A DNA stretch of 64,000 bases. It comes from a bacterium (lineage in GTDB: Bacteria > Bdellovibrionota_C > UBA2361 > RFPC01). The translations under genes were made by a program, and so were the position numbers. The DNA lies in contig JAUIIO010000005.1 in assembly GCA_030431715.1 (NCBI GenBank), forward strand, positions 124,847-188,846, in the 5' to 3' direction. Of this stretch, positions 35,549 to 43,374 are shown in pieces. Each line of letters starts with the position of its first letter. The first letter of the stretch is position 1. Below the pieces are notes generated by a model. The model did no database searches. It was not told the origin of the DNA and saw nothing but the letters and a program-made list of their open reading frames with translations.

Positions 35549-36538
35549 GTGAACACCGAAAACAACACCACAACAAAAGACCTCGCCCAAAAGCTCCTCG
35601 ACTATCCCAACCTAGTTCTGGTCACCCACACCCATCCCGATCCCGATGCGTACGGATCGATATGTGGTCTCGCTCTTGCGCTAAAAAACGCTGGTAGAAA
35701 CGTAACGCTTGTAAACGAAAGCGCCCCGGTAGAAGGACTTAATTTCTTTCCACTCTCATCAGAGATAACAAGCACGTTCCCGAAGGGAGACACGGCAGAG
35801 TATCCAGTCGTTATCACCCTTGATTGTGGTGACGAGAAACGAGTAGGGGACAGCCTTGTTGGTGAGTTAATGGATCGCGACTGGGAAGTTATAAATATCG
35901 ATCATCATATCTCAAACAATTTCTTCGGCTCTACAAATTTTGTACGTCCTGATTATTCATCAACGTGTGAGATCATTTATCACCTCCTCGATGCGGCACT
36001 TCTTGAAATTACTCCCGAAGTAGCCCAGACCCTTCTTACCGGCATTGTTGCTGATACTGGCTCTCTTCGTTACTCCTCAGCCTCTGCCGAAACATTCCGC
36101 GTAGCAGCAAATCTTGTAGAGGCAGGAGCGAATCAGGAAGAGATAGGGAAGAAACTCTACGGACAAGTTAAGCTTAGCACCGTTAAGCTTTTATCAGAGG
36201 TGCTCCTAAATCTTCATCTTTATGAGGACGGTAAGGTCGCTGTTGCGGTTGTCCCCGAAGAGCTCCTTAAAAAGCACGGCGCTGGCCCGGATGCCACTGA
36301 TTCCCTTTCAGAGCGTACTAGAGATATTGAAGGCGTCCTCGTCTCAGCTGCTATCAGGCAGTATGAGGATATGTGGAAGGTGAGTCTTCGTTCAAAAGAT
36401 GAGCGTATTAATGTTTCAGATATAGCAGCAAAGTTTGGCGGCGGAGGCCACCGTCAGGCAGCGGCCTTTCGCTGGAAAAAAGACCTTGAAGAGCTACAGA
36501 ACGAACTCCTAATCAGGCTCACTGAAGCAGTAAAATAA
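35549..36538 (+). CDS. nrnA: DHH-family nanoRNase / pAp phosphatase
   Basis: 329 aa, GTG start. The DHH domain shows VTHTHPDPDAYGSICGL, DCGD and INIDHHISNNFFG (the DHH motif). The DHHA1 C-terminal domain ends with KFGGGGHRQAAAF. NrnA degrades 2-5 nt RNAs and dephosphorylates pAp. It sits between rbfA and truB as in many bacteria. The first ~90 bases are A/C-biased and no strong Shine-Dalgarno is visible, so the precise start is less certain. Confidence 0.92.
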   Translation: MNTENNTTTKDLAQKLLDYPNLVLVTHTHPDPDAYGSICGLALALKNAGRNVTLVNESAPVEGLNFFPLSSEITSTFPKGDTAEYPVVITLDCGDEKRVGDSLVGELMDRDWEVINIDHHISNNFFGSTNFVRPDYSSTCEIIYHLLDAALLEITPEVAQTLLTGIVADTGSLRYSSASAETFRVAANLVEAGANQEEIGKKLYGQVKLSTVKLLSEVLLNLHLYEDGKVAVAVVPEELLKKHGAGPDATDSLSERTRDIEGVLVSAAIRQYEDMWKVSLRSKDERINVSDIAAKFGGGGHRQAAAFRWKKDLEELQNELLIRLTEAVK

Positions 36539-36559
36539 TCGATAAAGAGAGATAGTTAA

Positions 36560-37462
36560 ATGTCACGTTACGAAGAAGCGGGAATACTTCTGATTGATAA
36601 ACCTGCCGGTAAATCCTCTGCCGGGGTTATTGCTGAGGTAAAGAGAAAGCTCCGTATTAAAAAAATTGGCCACGCAGGTACCCTTGATCCAATGGCTACA
36701 GGCCTTTTAGTTTGTCTCCTAAACGGTGCCACCCGCATGGCGCACTACGCTGAGGCCGGAGAAAAGATCTATACCGGTGAGATCCTCTTTGGCCGGGTAA
36801 CAGATTCTGATGATGTCACTGGCGAGACTCTTAGCGAAAAAGATATCGATCTTGAGTCCTCAGAGACGCGCGAAGCCTTATTGGGGTTCGTGCCAGAATT
36901 TACAGGAGAGATAGAACAGACCCCTCCACGGGTAAGCGCGGTAAAAGTAGATGGCAAGAGAGCATATGCGCTAGCTAGAAGCGGGGTTGATGTAAAGCTT
37001 AAGTCTCGCAAGGTAACAGTCTCTGCATTTGATCTCGAAATTATTGATAAGACACGAGCCTCGTTTTCTATTACGTGTAGTAAAGGTACTTATATCCGTT
37101 CGATTGCCAGAGATCTCGGAGAGCGTCTTGGATGCGGAGCATGTCTTGGAACGCTACGCCGCGCAGGTTCGTATCCATTTTCCGTTGCGGATGCAACGCT
37201 CCTTGAAGACGCAGATCTTGAATCTGCGATACGCTGGGAGAAGCTTTTCCCAGATATTCCAACAGTGGCGCTCCCTGAAAAAAGCGTAGCTGCAATTTTA
37301 AGCGGAAATACCACACCTCTTAGAGAGATTGATCAATATCTTACTGATACAAACACCGCATCTATGCTACTCTACGGTGGTGCCGATAAGCCACCAGTCG
37401 GACTTCTTGTGCACAAAGATAACAGCTGGAAAATTGGAGTGAACCTACCATGTCAAGTTTAG
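36560..37462 (+). CDS. truB: tRNA pseudouridine-55 synthase
   Basis: 300 aa. Makes pseudouridine 55 in the T-loop of tRNAs. Motif I LLIDKPAGKSSAGV, the catalytic Asp region KIGHAGTLDPMATGLLVCL and the motif TPPRVSAVKVDGKRAYALAR are all present. The C-terminal extension is about 70 residues. It follows nrnA by 21 bp and overlaps purA by 13 bases. Confidence 0.96.
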   Translation: MSRYEEAGILLIDKPAGKSSAGVIAEVKRKLRIKKIGHAGTLDPMATGLLVCLLNGATRMAHYAEAGEKIYTGEILFGRVTDSDDVTGETLSEKDIDLESSETREALLGFVPEFTGEIEQTPPRVSAVKVDGKRAYALARSGVDVKLKSRKVTVSAFDLEIIDKTRASFSITCSKGTYIRSIARDLGERLGCGACLGTLRRAGSYPFSVADATLLEDADLESAIRWEKLFPDIPTVALPEKSVAAILSGNTTPLREIDQYLTDTNTASMLLYGGADKPPVGLLVHKDNSWKIGVNLPCQV

Positions 37463-38763
37463 TAGTTATAGGCGCCCAGTGGGGTGATGAAGGAAAGGGG
37501 AAGCTTGTTGATTACCTTACTACCAACGCTGATGTCGTTGTCCGCTTTCAGGGCGGGAACAATGCCGGACATACCCTTGTCGTTGATGGTGTAACTACGA
37601 AGCTTCATCTTGTCCCCTCAGGGATTCTTCATGAAGGTACTCGCTGTTTTATTGCCGCAGGTGTTGTGCTTAATCCCGATGTTTTTGCGCAAGAACTCGA
37701 TGGTTTAGAGAAAGCCGGCATTAACATCACCCCAGAACGAATTATCATCGACCGTGATACCCACCTTATTACTCCGTATCATGTAGCTCTTGATGAAGCC
37801 CGTGAGCGGAGCAGGGGAGCTGATAAGATCGGCACAACCGGGCGTGGAATAGGCCCAGCGTATGAAGATAGAGCGAACCGTACCGGTATTCGCATGGCTG
37901 AGCTCTTAAATATGGAAGAGCTCGAGCAAAAAATCCTTAAAAACGTAGAGGAAAAGAACCGCTACCTGACAGGTGCTCTCGGTGCTACTGAAGAGGTTTC
38001 TGCGGATGAGGTGATCTCATTTCTGAAACGAGCTGCCGATCGTCTCATTCCTCACATCGGAAACGTAAGTCTCTTAATTGAGCAGGCGAGAAAGCTTGAA
38101 AAACGAATAATCTTTGAAGGCGCGCAGGGAACGCTCCTTGATCAGATGCACGGTACGCTTCCTTACGTTACCTCTTCGCACACCTTAAGCGGCGCAGTCT
38201 TTACAGGTTGCGGTATCGGCCCGCGTTCACTTGATTCTGTGTTAGGTGTGGCAAAAGCATACTGCACAAGAGTAGGAGAGGGGCCATTTCCAACAGAACT
38301 TCACGACGACACCGGAGAGCAGTTAAGAACAAAAGGTGGTGAGATAGGAACCACAACTGGACGCCCCAGAAGATGTGGCTGGTTTGATGCCGTAGCGATG
38401 AAAAGAGCTGTACGATTAAATGGTTTTGATTCTTTAGCTATTACCAAGCTCGATGTCTTATCAGGCCTAGAGCAGATAAAGGTCTGCATCAACTACCGCC
38501 TTGATGGCAGCAAGGTAGAAGATGTTCCATCGCTGTCATCAGAGCTCGCCAAAGTAGAGCCTGAGTACATAACATTTGACGGCTGGGAAGATGATCTAAC
38601 CGGAATCCGCAAATGGCACCACCTCCCAGCAGAAGCCAGATTCTACCTAGCAACGCTAGCGGAAATAGTAGCCTGCCCAATTTCACTCGTAAGCGTAGGC
38701 CCCGAAAGATCCTCCACAATCTTCTCCAGCACCGCCAGCTTCGTCTCAAACTTTATGGGATAA
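37450..38763 (+). CDS. purA: Adenylosuccinate synthetase
   Basis: 437 aa. Converts IMP, aspartate and GTP to adenylosuccinate in AMP synthesis. It has the N-terminal GAQWGDEGKGKLVDYL with the catalytic Asp, GGNNAGHTL, TGRGIGPAYEDRANRTGIR, QGTLLDQMHGTLPYVTSS and GRPRRCGWFD. It overlaps the truB end, so it is translationally coupled. The last ~180 bases have almost only A- or C-ending codons, unlike the body of the gene. Confidence 0.97.
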   Translation: MSSLVVIGAQWGDEGKGKLVDYLTTNADVVVRFQGGNNAGHTLVVDGVTTKLHLVPSGILHEGTRCFIAAGVVLNPDVFAQELDGLEKAGINITPERIIIDRDTHLITPYHVALDEARERSRGADKIGTTGRGIGPAYEDRANRTGIRMAELLNMEELEQKILKNVEEKNRYLTGALGATEEVSADEVISFLKRAADRLIPHIGNVSLLIEQARKLEKRIIFEGAQGTLLDQMHGTLPYVTSSHTLSGAVFTGCGIGPRSLDSVLGVAKAYCTRVGEGPFPTELHDDTGEQLRTKGGEIGTTTGRPRRCGWFDAVAMKRAVRLNGFDSLAITKLDVLSGLEQIKVCINYRLDGSKVEDVPSLSSELAKVEPEYITFDGWEDDLTGIRKWHHLPAEARFYLATLAEIVACPISLVSVGPERSSTIFSSTASFVSNFMG

Positions 38764-38773
38764 GGAAAAAATA

Positions 38774-38836
38774 CTTTGTCCTGCTCCTTGTCCTATTCCT
38801 GACCCGATTTGGGGCAAGACAAGGAGCAGGACAAGG
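38774..38836. repeat. T-type CCT/AGG hexamer hairpin
   Basis: The perfect 17-bp stem TTGTCCTGCTCCTTGTC (38776-38792) pairs with 38818-38834 and extends by one G-T and one C-G pair. The loop centre CCTGACCCGATTT is shared with other copies. It lies just after the purA stop. Confidence 0.87.
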
Positions 38837-38855
38837 ATAAGTAACCCTCATTTTC

Positions 38856-38883
38856 TTGCGTCCCCCCCACAAACCTTTATAAT
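38856..38883 (+). promoter_or_regulatory. Sigma-70-type promoter giving a nearly leaderless lpxC transcript
   Basis: TTGCGT (38856-38861), a 16-base spacer and TATAAT (38878-38883). The start would be at about 38890, which is the first ATG. The internal Met8 (38911) has GAGCTA upstream, so a short leader with a start at 38911 is the alternative. Confidence 0.6.
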
Positions 38884-38889
38884 CATCCC

Positions 38890-40254
38890 ATGGAACAACA
38901 AGAGCTAAATATGACCACCCCTCCAGTAAAACCAGCCCCGTCTTCCCCCCAAATCCTCGTAGTAGACGACGAGCGGAGCATTCAAAAGGTGCTAGAAGGC
39001 GTTTTGACCGATGCTGGTTACACCTGTTCCTTCGCTGATAATGGAATAGAGGCGCTAAAGCTTCTTGAGTCTGAAGACGTGAAACCCGCTCTGGTAATTC
39101 TCGATATCTGGATGCCCGGCCTTGATGGTCTTGAAACCCTTACCAGAATCCACGATCTCTATCCCGATCTTCCAGTAGTAATGATAAGCGGCCACGCCAC
39201 TATCGCCACCGCCGTACAAGCCACCAGAATGGGAGCCTCAGACTTTATAGAGAAGCCACTCGATATCGATGCTGTTCTTAGCTCGGTGCAGCGTGCGCTT
39301 TGCACTGTAGATCCGGACTGCGAGGTAGCCAAAGAAGAAGATACCGAAGTAAGAGAAACTCTTCGAAAGGTAAGTGTTCGTTTTAGTAAAGACCGCGATC
39401 CAAAAGTTTTAGAGAACCAGACTCTTACTGGAAAGAATTACCGTCAGCGCACCCTCGCGCATAGCGCTATCGTTTATGGTACTGGTCTTCATTCTGGAAC
39501 TAAGAGCGGCCTTATGCTTGAGCCTCTTCCTGCTGGAAGTGGTATCCACTTTGTTGGAGTATCTGAAACAACCGCTGTGCCATCACATGTAAATTTTGTT
39601 GAGTCTACCGGCTTTGCTACAACACTTAAGCTCGGCAACAACCAAGTAAGCACCATTGAGCATTTATTGTCTGCGCTCCATGCGTATAAGATCTCAAACC
39701 TCCTTATTAAGTGTAACGACGAGGTGCCAGTTCTTGATGGATCAGCTTTAGAGTTCTGTAAGCTTATTGAAGAGACCGGTATTGAAGAGCAAGATGCCGA
39801 TTGGTTTTCTATTAAAGTTGAAGAAACGATAAGGGTAGGGAACGACAAAGAGTACATCCAGATAGGGCCTGCCGAAGGCTTCACGGTAGATTACACCCTT
39901 GATTACCCAGCCCCGCTCGGTAAGCAACACTTCGTATTTACCTTAGATGATCCTGAGTCGTACAAAAAAGAGATAGCTCCGGCTAGAACATTTGGCTTTG
40001 TAAAAGACATCGGTCACCTCCAAAAACTCGGCCTAGCCCAAGGCGGCCGCTTTGATAACTTCGTCCTTTACGGCGACGAAGGCGCCATAAACGATGAACT
40101 AAGATTCCCCAACGAAGCCGTCCGCCACAAAATCCTAGACGCCATAGGCGACCTCTTCCTCCTAGGCCGCCCCCTAGAAGGAAAAATAACCGCCTCCATG
40201 ACCGGCCACTCCGACAACATCGACCTAATAAAACAGATCTCAAAACACTTGTAA
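38890..40254 (+). CDS. lpxC: Response-regulator receiver fused to LpxC deacetylase
   Basis: 454 aa. Residues ~20-135 are a complete receiver: acidic pair DD at 26-27, phospho-acceptor D72 in LVILDIWMPGLDG, Ser in MISGHA (98) and Lys in EKPLD (~120). Residues ~180-454 are LpxC, the zinc UDP-3-O-acyl-GlcNAc deacetylase and committed step of lipid A synthesis. It contains TGLHSG, STIEHLLSALHAY (zinc His258), RHKILDAIGDLFLLG (His413, Asp417) and GHSDNI (His440). All catalytic residues appear intact. Standard LpxC is ~300 aa without a receiver, so phosphorylation may set its activity or stability (inference). There is no kinase gene adjacent. Both ends of the gene are A/C-biased. Confidence 0.93.
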   Translation: MEQQELNMTTPPVKPAPSSPQILVVDDERSIQKVLEGVLTDAGYTCSFADNGIEALKLLESEDVKPALVILDIWMPGLDGLETLTRIHDLYPDLPVVMISGHATIATAVQATRMGASDFIEKPLDIDAVLSSVQRALCTVDPDCEVAKEEDTEVRETLRKVSVRFSKDRDPKVLENQTLTGKNYRQRTLAHSAIVYGTGLHSGTKSGLMLEPLPAGSGIHFVGVSETTAVPSHVNFVESTGFATTLKLGNNQVSTIEHLLSALHAYKISNLLIKCNDEVPVLDGSALEFCKLIEETGIEEQDADWFSIKVEETIRVGNDKEYIQIGPAEGFTVDYTLDYPAPLGKQHFVFTLDDPESYKKEIAPARTFGFVKDIGHLQKLGLAQGGRFDNFVLYGDEGAINDELRFPNEAVRHKILDAIGDLFLLGRPLEGKITASMTGHSDNIDLIKQISKHL

Positions 40255-40303
40255 GAGTATTAACCGCAAATAACGCAAAGATCCTAGGCCCCGGCACCCG
40301 CGC

Positions 40304-40337
40304 ACCTTGACCTTAACCTAAACCTGCACCTATACCA
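40304..40337. repeat. A-type CCT hexamer array, single arm
   Basis: CCTTGA, CCTTAA, CCTAAA, CCTGCA and CCTATA in six-base register; no AGG arm follows. Confidence 0.72.
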
Positions 40338-40342
40338 CCCCC

Positions 40343-40390
40343 GTCATTGCGAGGAGCCGAAACCGTAGGTTGAGTGACGAAGCAATCCCC
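40343..40390. repeat. GTCATTGCGAGGAGC repeat, copy 4
   Basis: Same subtype as the copy at 35280 (centre AACCGTAGGTTGAGTGACGAAG). Confidence 0.8.
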
Positions 40391-40409
40391 CAGCCCCACC
40401 ACCAAAAAT

Positions 40410-40506
40410 ATTAACCGCCAAAACCGCCAAAACCGCCAAAGATCGCCAAAGATCGCCAAATCCCTACGCCCAAATTTTTACGTCTTTCGCGTTTTTGGCG
40501 GTTAAT
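40410..40506. repeat. MITE-like TTAACCGCC inverted repeat with five CGCCAAA units
   Basis: The termini ATTAACCGCCAAAA (40410-40423) and TTTTGGCGGTTAAT (40493-40506) are perfect inverted repeats. The left arm has five CGCCAAA units 9-10 bases apart, two more than the copy at 27961, while the right arm is nearly unchanged. This shows unit number varies between copies. Confidence 0.9.
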
Positions 40507-40516
40507 CCCAACCCAT

Positions 40517-40600
40517 CTCCGCCCCTGCACAACCCTCCACCTTGACCTTAACCTGAACCTATACCTGAACCAGAAAAATCTCCGCCCCTGCACAACCCCC
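40517..40600. repeat. Composite repeat: TCTCCGCCCCTGCAC flanking a CCT hexamer array
   Basis: TCTCCGCCCCTGCACAACC, then CCTTGACCTTAACCTGAACC, then AGAAAAATCTCCGCCCCTGCAC. The same order occurs at 27807-27878 with two fewer hexamers, so it moves or is copied as a unit. Confidence 0.8.
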
Positions 40601-40636
40601 AGAGGCCTACAGCACCCCCAAACACCGTTATTCCCC

Positions 40637-40686
40637 GTCATTGCGAGGAGCTGAGACATTCATGTCGAACGACGCGGCAATCTCCC
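40637..40686. repeat. GTCATTGCGAGGAGC repeat, copy 5
   Basis: Same subtype as the copy at 25408 (centre ACATTCATGTCGAACGACGC). Confidence 0.82.
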
Positions 40687-40758
40687 AGCCCACCCCCAAA
40701 CTTTTTCCCCTTTTTTGCGCCCTTAGCGGTTAATCCCCTCATCTAAACCAAAGTAAAA

Positions 40759-42816
40759 ATGTCAAACGAAAACACCCCCCCAGAAGAGAACTCCCAGCAG
40801 TTCACCGATCTCCTAGCCGGCCTAGCCAAACGCCCGGACGGATCCATGGTGGCCGAACGCTACCGCATAGAAAAACACTTAGGCGGCGGCGGAATGGGGG
40901 ACGTCTACCTTGTAAAAGACACCGAACTAAAAGACGAGTACCGCGCCCTAAAACTTATCAAAGGCCAATTCGTATCAAACGAAACAGATCTCAAGCGTTT
41001 CCAAAACGAAGTCCGCCTAACAAGCCGCCTAGATCACCCAAATATAGTAAGAGTTTTTGAATACGGAGTAGATGGCGGCGAGCTCTACTACACAATGCAG
41101 TACGTAAAAGGCAAAAGCCTCCGCGAGCTCTTAGACGATCACGACAACAAGCTCCCCCTAGATCGCGCACTCACAATATTAACAGAGCTTGCAAAAGCCT
41201 TAGAACACGCCCACGCCCAAAAAGTAATCCACCGCGATCTAAAACCAGAGAATATAATCATCCCTGATGACGGTTCTCCAATAAAGCTCACCGACTTTGG
41301 CCTAGCCCGCAGCGTAGAGGATGATGAGGAACGCCTCACAAAACTAGACTCAGCCCTAGGCGGAACCGCCAACTACATGTCCCCCGAACAAGCCGCCGAA
41401 AGCACCGACATAGATCACCGCTCAGACATATACAGCTTCGGAATCCTCGCCTACGAACTCGCCACCGGAAAAGTCCCCTTCGAAGGCCTCCCCGGAATAG
41501 TAAAACACCACCACCGAGAAAGCCCAATCCCCTCCGCCAAAAAACAAAACCGAAAACTCCCCGGCTGGTTCGCGAGTATTATAGAAGCCTGCACCAAAAA
41601 AGACCGCGAGGAACGGTACCAGTCATTCGAAGAGATTGCACGAGTGCTTGGGAAGCAGAGTTATTCGTTTCATTGGAGATCGAGGAGGAATAGCTTTCTT
41701 CTTGTGTTTCTTTCAGTTTTTATGGGTGTTGCTCATTTAATATTTTTCGTAAAAGTACCTAATTTTCATTTCATAGGGGTTATTGCTGACCACATTGACG
41801 AAGCTTCAACAAATACTTTCTTTAGGTTACGTGGAGCACTTCCTCCTAGTGATGACGTAGTTGTAGTTGCAATCAATGAGGATACATTTGATGCTGTAGG
41901 TATCCCATTAACAGCCCCAATTCCCCGGCGAACCATCGCTGAGTTGCTTCAAGCTATTAATATTTATGCCCCAAATGCCATTTATTTAGACTTCATGATT
42001 TCTAAAAATAATAATGATCTCGTATCAAATAAGTTGTTAGCGGACGCTATTAATGGGACTCCTACGTATCTCGCAAAGATGAGGAAATATAGACACTCAA
42101 AAGGACTTGATAGAGATCCATGGATATTGCCGGATTCCCTTTTTGGTAACAATGCTCAAGGTTATTTTATAGCCTCTAAACCGCTTTCAGTATCGGGGAA
42201 TCTTCGAAATTATTCACCATTTGATCCACTTCGAGACAGCGACGAGTATTTGAACGAGTTATTGTATTATCTAGAAGTAGATAGATTTCAGGCTCCAACT
42301 GAGCGTGATTTGATCAATTTTTATGGCCCTCCTAATACATTGAAGACTATACCGGCACATTACTTTTTCATGAAAGATTATGTTTCTCGTGATGAGATAC
42401 ATAATAAATACGTTGTAATAGGCCTTGATCTACAAGCACCGGCTGCAGTCATGCAGAGTGATACCCATAGAACTGTTTTTAGTCAGCGATTTCCAGGTGT
42501 GGAAGCGCATGCCACGAAGATTAGTAATCTGCTAAATGCGGAATGGATTGGGCGATTAGACTGGAAATTCGACCTATATTTTAACTTCCTAATAGCTGGG
42601 CTCTTAACTTTTGCGATTCTTTCCTCGACGGCAGGACGGGCACTTATAATTACCTCGATTTCTATAATCACGTTGATATCGATTAATTATATAGCATTTC
42701 TGAATAATAATTTTTATTCAGGAATAGGATTAGTTTTCATATTGTGTTTAAGTTGTTCTATATCGCTCGCTATGTCACTCGCTACTAAGCTCAAAAAAGG
42801 TTTAGTCACAAACTAG
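40759..42816 (+). CDS. Membrane Ser/Thr protein kinase with CHASE2 sensor domain
   Basis: 685 aa. The kinase domain (~36-300) is complete: glycine loop LGGGGMGDVYLV, Lys in RALKLIK, HRDLKPENI (~158), DFG in LTDFGLA and APE-like MSPEQ. A membrane helix (~312-335) leads to an extracytoplasmic CHASE2 domain (VVVVAINEDTFDAVGIPLTAPIPRRTIAELL to VVIGLD) and ends with three more helices (~600-675). It should phosphorylate cytoplasmic proteins in response to an outside signal. Codon use changes sharply near 41580: the kinase half is A/C-rich on this strand, whereas the CHASE2 half is AT-rich and balanced. It may be a fusion or a mutational footprint of the adjacent island. Confidence 0.92.
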   Translation: MSNENTPPEENSQQFTDLLAGLAKRPDGSMVAERYRIEKHLGGGGMGDVYLVKDTELKDEYRALKLIKGQFVSNETDLKRFQNEVRLTSRLDHPNIVRVFEYGVDGGELYYTMQYVKGKSLRELLDDHDNKLPLDRALTILTELAKALEHAHAQKVIHRDLKPENIIIPDDGSPIKLTDFGLARSVEDDEERLTKLDSALGGTANYMSPEQAAESTDIDHRSDIYSFGILAYELATGKVPFEGLPGIVKHHHRESPIPSAKKQNRKLPGWFASIIEACTKKDREERYQSFEEIARVLGKQSYSFHWRSRRNSFLLVFLSVFMGVAHLIFFVKVPNFHFIGVIADHIDEASTNTFFRLRGALPPSDDVVVVAINEDTFDAVGIPLTAPIPRRTIAELLQAINIYAPNAIYLDFMISKNNNDLVSNKLLADAINGTPTYLAKMRKYRHSKGLDRDPWILPDSLFGNNAQGYFIASKPLSVSGNLRNYSPFDPLRDSDEYLNELLYYLEVDRFQAPTERDLINFYGPPNTLKTIPAHYFFMKDYVSRDEIHNKYVVIGLDLQAPAAVMQSDTHRTVFSQRFPGVEAHATKISNLLNAEWIGRLDWKFDLYFNFLIAGLLTFAILSSTAGRALIITSISIITLISINYIAFLNNNFYSGIGLVFILCLSCSISLAMSLATKLKKGLVTN

Positions 42817-43038
42817 GACAGGAACTCCACCAACGATAACTGATGTGCATGGACTCGTTTCCCCAGTAGCCCACTTCTTCTCTAATGTATTTGTAGTTTC
42901 AACTAGCTTGTCTTGCGTGCTCATAGCAAATGTTTGAATGCCCGTAATTGAAATGACCGAGATTAAAGCGACAAGCAAACTATATTCAATAAGCCCGGCT
43001 CCGAGTTCGCTATTTCTGTTATCTTTCTGGTTTCCCAT
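42802..43038 (-). CDS. Flp/Fap-type IVb pilin-like protein
   Basis: 78 aa. ELGAGLIEYSLLVALISVISITGI is the type IVb prepilin signature: a processing Gly before A-G-L-I-E-Y (with Glu at +5 as usual) and then a hydrophobic helix. The mature protein would be ~60 aa with a C-terminal Cys pair (PC...VCD). Flp pilins build tight-adherence pili, but no tad/rcp assembly genes are nearby. The gene overlaps the kinase end tail-to-tail by 15 bases and is divergent from the protease gene. Confidence 0.72.
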   Translation of the reverse strand: MGNQKDNRNSELGAGLIEYSLLVALISVISITGIQTFAMSTQDKLVETTNTLEKKWATGETSPCTSVIVGGVPVLVCD

Positions 43039-43374
43039 ATGAAAGTACCAAATCTAAATTAACTATTGTTATATTTAACTTATCGACGCATTAGGCATGT
43101 GGGTTAACCCATTGAGGCTAAAAATGGTAGAAATAATGAGCCAATAACTAGTTGATATTACTATGCTAAGATGGCAAAAAAGAAGAAAATCACCTAACTA
43201 GTTAAATTTCGTAGTGAATTAAGGTATAATCTCAGTCATTGGTTACTGGAGCATTGTGTGCACCTTTCTCGATTATATTAGGTCGTATGAAAAACCTCGA
43301 GTGCCGTGAATGGGTTATGGTGCTATGAGAGTTTAGAGTATCCTGTTCGCAGCAGGCTATTATGTGATGGTATT
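43039..43374. promoter_or_regulatory. Divergent control region with two AACTAGTT palindromes
   Basis: 336 bp between the pilin and protease genes. AACTAGTT at 43146-43153 recurs within TAACTAGTTA at 43195-43204, 50 bp apart. The second copy overlaps the -35 box of the promoter at 43202-43230. This fits a dimeric regulator binding two operators, but no regulator is identified. It is AT-rich, with no repeats of the island families. Confidence 0.45.
43202..43230 (+). promoter_or_regulatory. Sigma-70-type promoter of the M4 protease gene
   Basis: TTAAAT (43202-43207), a 17-base spacer and TATAAT (43225-43230). The leader to the ATG at 43375 would be ~138 bases. Confidence 0.55.

Larger units (their letters stand above)
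40255..40758. other. Large repeat island between lpxC and the CHASE2 kinase
   Basis: 504 bp made almost wholly of repeats: a TTAACCGC single arm (40260-40280), a CCT hexamer array (40304-40337), GTCATTGCGAGG copy 4 (40343-40390), a five-unit TTAACCGCC inverted repeat (40410-40506), the composite TCTCCGCCCCTGCAC unit (40517-40600), GTCATTGCGAGG copy 5 (40637-40686) and a right-arm fragment AGCGGTTAAT (40710-40735). No gene is seen. It is the densest cluster in the window. Confidence 0.85.

Noticed and set aside
40410..40470. Possible CRISPR-like tandem repeats (CGCCAAA units)
   Set aside because: Units are only 9-10 bases with no unique spacers and no cas genes; they form the arm of an inverted repeat.
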